From: Chitinophagales bacterium
GTDB lineage: Bacteria; Bacteroidota; Bacteroidia; Chitinophagales; Chitinophagaceae
Direction of reading: 5' to 3'
Assembly (NCBI GenBank): GCA_025355935.1
Contig: JANXYS010000304.1
Span: 1-18,043 of the forward strand
Length of the DNA: 18,043 nucleotides
The notes beneath the pieces were generated by a model. It saw nothing but the letters and a program-made list of their open reading frames with translations. It was not told the origin of the DNA and did no database searches. Position 1 is the first letter of the stretch. Each line of letters starts with the position of its first letter. A program made the position numbers and the translations under genes. Positions 13,608 through 18,043 of this stretch are shown here, in pieces.

Positions 13608-15743
13608 ATGAAACAAAAAATCTATGCAGCTATTATGTTGTGCGCCATGTTTCTGAACACGTTTCCTATCTGGGCATCGAGCCACCGGGAAGCGCCGATG
13701 ATTGCTGACGATCCGGTGGCGGATAACACTGATGTTTACGCTTTTAAAAGTCCGACTGATCCTAATAAGATCATTTTAATTGCTAACTACATTCCTTTCC
13801 AGCTGCCCCAGGGTGGCCCAAATTACTACCATTTCAGTTCTGATGTACGGTATGAAATTCATATCGATAACAACATCAACACCGCGGGCGATGACATCAT
13901 CTACCGTTTTACATTTTCTCGCACTAACGAGGATCCAACAACCTTTTTCAATATCAGATTAGGTAAAGAAAATCTTAAAACCACCTATATGCTCGAAAGA
14001 AGCACTAATGGCGGAAAAAGTTTTTCAACAATTGTTACGAAAGGAACAGTTCCACCACCTAATATTGGCCCAAGGTCTATAAGTAGTCCGGTAGGCTTAA
14101 ACGCTCCGGATTATGAAACACTGATGAAAAAAGCAATCACCACTTCTAACACAGGGGAGAGAGTATTTTGTGGACCGGTTGATGATCCATTTTTCGTTGA
14201 CCTCGGCGGCATTTTCGATTTAGGTGATGCTCCCCGCCAGGGACCAACACACCCGGAAGATGGTTTAAAATGCTACAATGTATCTACTATCGCATTGGAA
14301 GTAGATGTTGCTACACTCCAGGCAAATCACAAGAAAGTTAGTGATGCAGCAAATATCCTGGATCCAAATTATGTGATCGGCGTTTGGGCTTCTGCCAGCA
14401 GACAAAAAATCACCGTATTAAATGATGTTGCCAAAGACAAAGACAATGATGATTACGATTGGGAAAGAGGCAGCTCTAAAGAAAAAGCGCTTGTTAGCCA
14501 TGAAGGCCCCTGGATTCAGGTTTCCCGCCTAGGCATGCCCTTGACTAATGAGGCAGTTATTCCAATCGGCGACAAAGATCTTTGGAACAGGTTAACGCCA
14601 TACCAGGACTTAAGCAGGATCAAACAATTTGGCAATTATTTTTACAATCCTGAGCTTGCCCTTTACATGGACGATGCTCAGTTTGGTGGCGCTGTTCCCG
14701 CTTTCAAGCCGCTTAGAATACAAAAGAATTCGCTCGGTCAGTTTGGATTTGGAAATGGCCAAAACGGATTGTATGCTTTAAAAGGTAATCCGGCTTTAAA
14801 TGGCACTGCTTTAAGTGAGGCCAATTTTGGAGGTTTACTATTACCGGGCCCAAATAAACCACGTTCAGTGGATCTTTGGCCAATTTTTCACACTGGCGTT
14901 CCTAACCTCGCACCTTATCAATTAGCTACCGGCAAAGGCGGTAACCCACTGGCAGCTGGTAAACCATTTATTAATAACTTTCTACCAAACGGTGGTGATA
15001 TGTTACGTTTGAACATGGCGGTACCTGCTACACCACGTAACTCTGCAGACTTCAGCAATGAGGGGCTGGTACAGGCAGCAGTTTTAGGATTGACTGACGC
15101 AAGGTTCAATACAAATACAGACATCCAATTTATACCGAATATGGATGGCTTCCCGAATGGAAGAAGACTGGAAGACGACGTAACCCGCATTGAATTGCAA
15201 GCGGTAAGTGGCGTTGTACTTGCGGCTATTGGTCTTTGGTATGATGACTATAAGCCCGGTGTTTCACCTAGTCCGGTTACGCCGAACCTGGTAAGCGTAT
15301 TAACGTACAACACTGGTGTTAATGCGAATGATACAACATTAAAAACGGTATTTCCTTTTGAACAAACTCCATGGGCTGGTACCCATAACTGTGATTGTAC
15401 CCAACCTATGCAGAATTCAGCTAAAGGCATCAGCTACGGTCAACCGAACATGGGTAAGAAAGGCATTCTTTCATTGTCTGCTCCGGAAGCAATTATGAAA
15501 CTTTCGCCTAACCCTTTCACTGATAATACACGTATAAGTTACGATGTACGGTCTAACAGCAGGGTAACTATATCGGTGTATGATACACAGGGCAAACAAG
15601 TTCAGGTGCTTGCGGATCAAATGCAAAAAGCGGGAAGTTATAGTCAAACCTTCACCGGTAAAGGACTACCGGCAGGAGCATACTTTATTCGGATTGCAAC
15701 TAATGGTCAGGTGAAGCAAACACTTAATGCCGTTAAACAATAA
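13608..15743 (+). CDS. Secreted DUF4331 protein with T9SS sorting domain
   Basis: A 711-residue exported protein. Residues 1-23 are a signal peptide ending IWA, after which the mature chain starts SSHREAPMIADDPVADNTDVYAF, the hallmark N-terminus of DUF4331. The DUF4331 region spans about 24-560 and includes WERGSSKEKALVSHEGPWIQVSRLGMPLTNE and a later NGGDMLRLNMAVP block. The last 80 residues (632-711, starting LSPNPF and ending in a Gly-Leu-Pro-Ala-Gly-Ala-Tyr-Phe turn followed by VKQTLNAVKQ) form a Por/T9SS type A C-terminal domain. The protein should therefore cross the outer membrane by the type IX system and be released or surface-attached. DUF4331 function is unknown. It is followed by a terminator and then by TPR and HupE/UreJ genes. 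Confidence 0.93.
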   Translation: MKQKIYAAIMLCAMFLNTFPIWASSHREAPMIADDPVADNTDVYAFKSPTDPNKIILIANYIPFQLPQGGPNYYHFSSDVRYEIHIDNNINTAGDDIIYRFTFSRTNEDPTTFFNIRLGKENLKTTYMLERSTNGGKSFSTIVTKGTVPPPNIGPRSISSPVGLNAPDYETLMKKAITTSNTGERVFCGPVDDPFFVDLGGIFDLGDAPRQGPTHPEDGLKCYNVSTIALEVDVATLQANHKKVSDAANILDPNYVIGVWASASRQKITVLNDVAKDKDNDDYDWERGSSKEKALVSHEGPWIQVSRLGMPLTNEAVIPIGDKDLWNRLTPYQDLSRIKQFGNYFYNPELALYMDDAQFGGAVPAFKPLRIQKNSLGQFGFGNGQNGLYALKGNPALNGTALSEANFGGLLLPGPNKPRSVDLWPIFHTGVPNLAPYQLATGKGGNPLAAGKPFINNFLPNGGDMLRLNMAVPATPRNSADFSNEGLVQAAVLGLTDARFNTNTDIQFIPNMDGFPNGRRLEDDVTRIELQAVSGVVLAAIGLWYDDYKPGVSPSPVTPNLVSVLTYNTGVNANDTTLKTVFPFEQTPWAGTHNCDCTQPMQNSAKGISYGQPNMGKKGILSLSAPEAIMKLSPNPFTDNTRISYDVRSNSRVTISVYDTQGKQVQVLADQMQKAGSYSQTFTGKGLPAGAYFIRIATNGQVKQTLNAVKQ

Positions 15744-15749
15744 TGAAAC

Positions 15750-15797
15750 AAAGGGTTGCAGTTTAGCAGGCATGTATAACCTGCAACCCTTTTTTAT
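15750..15797 (+). terminator. Terminator after the DUF4331 gene
   Basis: A perfect 12-bp stem (15750-15761 with 15781-15792) with a 19-nt loop is followed by more Ts (to TTTTTTATTTT). A competing smaller hairpin, GCAGG (15766-15770) with CCTGC (15780-15784), overlaps it. Readthrough could allow expression of the TPR gene 44 nt later. Confidence 0.8.
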
Positions 15798-15840
15798 TTT
15801 TTCCTTTTTAACCTTTATCTCCCGCATAAAAATATTTACA

Positions 15841-17187
15841 ATGAAGAAGCAATACATCTACCTACTGGTCCTAGTGGTATTTATAGCGACTGCTGGTTTT
15901 GTTGTTTTAAAATACCAGCACCAACAGTCTGCAGAAAAAAATGCGGCGTTTGTGCTATTACCCCGCATCGGAACGACTGCCAACAATGCGGAATGGATTG
16001 CGGCTAAAAAAAATACTGACAACCTCATGGCTAAACTGAGGAAAAACCCTGCAGACAATAAATCGGCTATTGCGCTAGCCAATGCCTATATTATTGAATC
16101 GCGGATAAGCGGCAACATTTCTTATTATGACAAAGCTGCGATGAAAATCGTTGAAGGCGTTTTAGAAAACGATCCGGATAATATAGAAGGACTGATGTTG
16201 AAGTCGCTTCTCCAATTATCGGAACACCATTTTTCTGATGGGCTTGCAACGGCACAACATGCAGTGAATATAAATCCAAATAATTCTTTCGTGTATGGCT
16301 TACTGGTAGACGCGAATGTTGAAATGGGTTATTACGACTCGGCAGTTGCTGCCGCGGACAAGATGATTACGGCAAGGCCCGATCTGAGGTCTTATTCACG
16401 CATCGCCTACTTGCGCGAAATTAATGGCGACTACACCGGTGCAACTGAAGCTATGCAACGCGCAGTTAACTCCGGCCCTCCTTCCCAGGAGGCTACCGAA
16501 TGGTGCAGGGTTCAATTGGGCAAATTATATGAAAGTATGGGCGAAAAAGACAAAGCAACTTATCAATACCAGCTATCTCTTGCAGCGCGTCCCGATTACG
16601 CAAATGCTCTTGCTGGGTTAGGCAGAATCGCTGCCGATGATAACAACCTGGATAGTGCAATTTATTTTTTTGAAAAAGCAGCTGCCTTGAGCGGCGACCT
16701 CGGAATTAAAGAAAATTTGGCGATTGCCTATTTAGCTGCGGGCAAAAAAGATAAAGCAAAGGCTCTAAATGACGCGGTCATCAACGAGATGAAAAAGAAT
16801 GCCACTGCAAGTGCTGCCGATCCAACCATTGGACATTATTCTGATAAAGAGCTGGCCTACGCTTACCTGCAAGCCAATGACAACGATAAAGCGTTGGAAC
16901 ATGCGCTGGCTGAGTACAACCGCAGGCCTAAAAACATAGATGTCAACGAAACAATGGCATGGGTTTATTACAAAAGGAAGGAGTTTGATAAAGCAGTTCC
17001 TTACATGAATGCTGCAATGGTTACAAAGAACCGTAGTCCATTATTCTTATGTGCCGGCGGCTTGATTTATGCGAAGACCGGTGATACACAAAAAGCAAAA
17101 GCTATGTTATCAGCGGCACTTAAACATAAGCCTGTATTGCCTGCGGACTTAAAGATGGAAAGTGAGCAAACGCTTAATACTTTGTAA
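15841..17187 (+). CDS. Anchored tetratricopeptide-repeat protein
   Basis: A 448-residue protein with an uncleaved signal anchor or signal peptide at about 4-24 (QYIYLLVLVVFIATAGFVVLK), followed by a periplasmic array of tetratricopeptide repeats from about residue 55 to 445. Repeat signatures are seen at ANAYIIESRISGNISYYDKAAMKI, QLGKLYESMGEKDKATYQYQLSLAARPDYANALAGLGRIA and AYAYLQANDNDKALEHALAEYNRRP. TPRs form a scaffold for protein binding. The frame is open from 15727, but the ATG at 15841 matches the start of the hydrophobic anchor and lies beyond the DUF4331 terminator. One base separates its stop from the HupE/UreJ ATG, so the two are translationally coupled. It probably assembles with its two neighbours, which is inference. 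Confidence 0.9.
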   Translation: MKKQYIYLLVLVVFIATAGFVVLKYQHQQSAEKNAAFVLLPRIGTTANNAEWIAAKKNTDNLMAKLRKNPADNKSAIALANAYIIESRISGNISYYDKAAMKIVEGVLENDPDNIEGLMLKSLLQLSEHHFSDGLATAQHAVNINPNNSFVYGLLVDANVEMGYYDSAVAAADKMITARPDLRSYSRIAYLREINGDYTGATEAMQRAVNSGPPSQEATEWCRVQLGKLYESMGEKDKATYQYQLSLAARPDYANALAGLGRIAADDNNLDSAIYFFEKAAALSGDLGIKENLAIAYLAAGKKDKAKALNDAVINEMKKNATASAADPTIGHYSDKELAYAYLQANDNDKALEHALAEYNRRPKNIDVNETMAWVYYKRKEFDKAVPYMNAAMVTKNRSPLFLCAGGLIYAKTGDTQKAKAMLSAALKHKPVLPADLKMESEQTLNTL

Positions 17188-17188
17188 A

Positions 17189-17860
17189 ATGCCATCCAAT
17201 CAACAGTTCAGGATTATTTGCGGACTATTTTGTTTGTGTATCCTTACCAGCCTGCAACTTTATGCGCATACAATCAACTACGCTTTACAAGATGCCCCAG
17301 TACACGAGGTTGCCTGGTTTTATTTCAAACTAGGTTTCACACACATCGTTCCGCAGGGTATTGATCACGTACTATTTATTACTGGAATTTGCCTGATCAA
17401 CACAAAATTAAAATCGATTATTTACCAGGCCTCCGCCTTTACCATTGCTCATACCGTTGCGCTTGCCTTAAGTATGAAAAATATAATAGTTGCACCGAGC
17501 CCTATTATTGAACCCATTATTGCGATGTCGATCGTGTTCGTCGCAATTGAAAATATATTGTTAAGTGAATTAAAACCATGGCGGATTGTATTGGTATTTT
17601 TATTCGGACTTATTCATGGGATGGGTTTTGCAAGCTCCTTAAACGAGATTGGTCTTCCTCCGGATAAATTTTTTACTTCTATTGTTATGTTCAATGTAGG
17701 TGTAGAAGGTTGCCAGGTTATGATCATCGCATTGATCTTCTCCCTCCTTATCAATCCGAACAAAAATAAAACCTGGTATCGCAGGCGAATCGTTTTCCCC
17801 ATCTCTATCGGCATTGCATTGATAAGCAGCTATTGGACTGTTGAAAGAATCATTGGCTAA
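17189..17860 (+). CDS. HupE/UreJ-family membrane protein
   Basis: A 223-residue membrane protein of the HupE/UreJ_2 family (PF13795). A possible signal peptide or first segment (9-26, ending YAHTIN) precedes about six membrane segments. Conserved polar residues stand in the membrane: FTHIVPQGIDHVLF (50-63; His52, Asp59 and His60), FTIAHTVALALS (84-95; His88), FVAIEN (Glu121), FGLIHGMGFASSL (139-151; His143) and NVGVEGCQ (169-176; Glu173). HupE and UreJ take up nickel or cobalt for hydrogenase or urease, but neither enzyme is in the window, so the ion is unknown. The ATG at 17189 is chosen over a GTG at 17162. The start lies 1 nt after the TPR stop, which argues for coupled translation and a shared function. 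Confidence 0.92.
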   Translation: MPSNQQFRIICGLFCLCILTSLQLYAHTINYALQDAPVHEVAWFYFKLGFTHIVPQGIDHVLFITGICLINTKLKSIIYQASAFTIAHTVALALSMKNIIVAPSPIIEPIIAMSIVFVAIENILLSELKPWRIVLVFLFGLIHGMGFASSLNEIGLPPDKFFTSIVMFNVGVEGCQVMIIALIFSLLINPNKNKTWYRRRIVFPISIGIALISSYWTVERIIG

Positions 17861-18043
17861 AGGGCGGAGAAACATTGCTGAACGGAAATGAATTTTGTAT
17901 TTCTGCCGTTGGCACCGTGTGTGGGTAGAAACCAATTTACATGTTGAATCCCGTTACATAGAAACGACGTGTAGGAATTATTTAATTTAGAATCACACGG
18001 CAGCGCTACGCGACGCTGGCCATTAATATGATTAATGGCTACC
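17861..18043. repeat. Three consecutive inverted repeats at the right edge
   Basis: After the HupE gene no gene is seen up to the window end. Three inverted repeats follow back to back: CGTGT/ACACG (17968-17972 with 17995-17999), CAGCG/CGCTG (18001-18005 with 18014-18018) and a 9-bp perfect pair GCCATTAAT/ATTAATGGC (18019-18027 with 18031-18039, 3-nt loop). Together they suggest the edge of a REP-like or palindromic repeat, an IS200/IS605-type end, or a structured RNA. An imperfect hairpin at 17881-17910 could end the TPR-HupE transcript. No second copy is visible in the window. Confidence 0.45.

Noticed and set aside
15727..15840. Upstream extension of the TPR protein
   Set aside because: It would overlap the DUF4331 stop and pass through a strong terminator; the ATG at 15841 begins exactly at the membrane anchor.

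Overview
The window looks like a chromosomal stretch from a member of the phylum Bacteroidota, probably Sphingobacteriales or Chitinophagales. This rests on four things: exact or near matches to the Bacteroidota promoter (TTTG, about 19-21 nt, TAnnTTTG), very few Shine-Dalgarno sequences, a PorT-type small beta-barrel protein, and a type IX secretion (T9SS) sorting domain on a secreted protein. I could run no database search, so family calls come from motif recognition. No rRNA, tRNA, CRISPR array, transposase, integrase or phage gene was seen.

Left part (1-4025): the 3' half of pyrH (UMP kinase) ends at a hairpin shared with a convergent outer-membrane beta-barrel gene. Then come a cytoplasmic cyclophilin, a classical short-chain dehydrogenase, a NudK-type Nudix hydrolase with a textbook promoter, and a membrane-anchored coiled-coil protein.

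Middle (4406-7272): a SpoIIAA-like (STAS-fold) protein, then the most interesting unit. This is a minus-strand run of an ATP-grasp ligase-like protein, a YqcI/YcgG-family protein (the family of the heme N-hydroxylase GntA) and a DUF1989 protein (the family of carboxyguanidine deiminase subunits). The last two genes overlap by 14 nt. The three could form a small guanidine or N-oxygenation pathway that I do not recognise as described. An 8-bp dyad lies just upstream of the first gene.

Right-middle (7716-13276): single-gene units, many of stress or housekeeping type. They are a small charged protein, a PNPOx-like general stress protein, an alpha/beta hydrolase, a DinB-fold protein with an unknown helical partner, a secreted GH43 glycosidase, an Hsp20 and a YihY/BrkB membrane protein. 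Strong hairpin terminators separate several of them.

Right end (13608-17860): a secreted DUF4331 protein carrying a T9SS C-terminal domain, an anchored TPR protein and a HupE/UreJ-type membrane protein. The last two are one base apart. The three are probably one functional cassette, perhaps related to metals. The window ends in three consecutive inverted repeats that look like the edge of a structured or repeat element.
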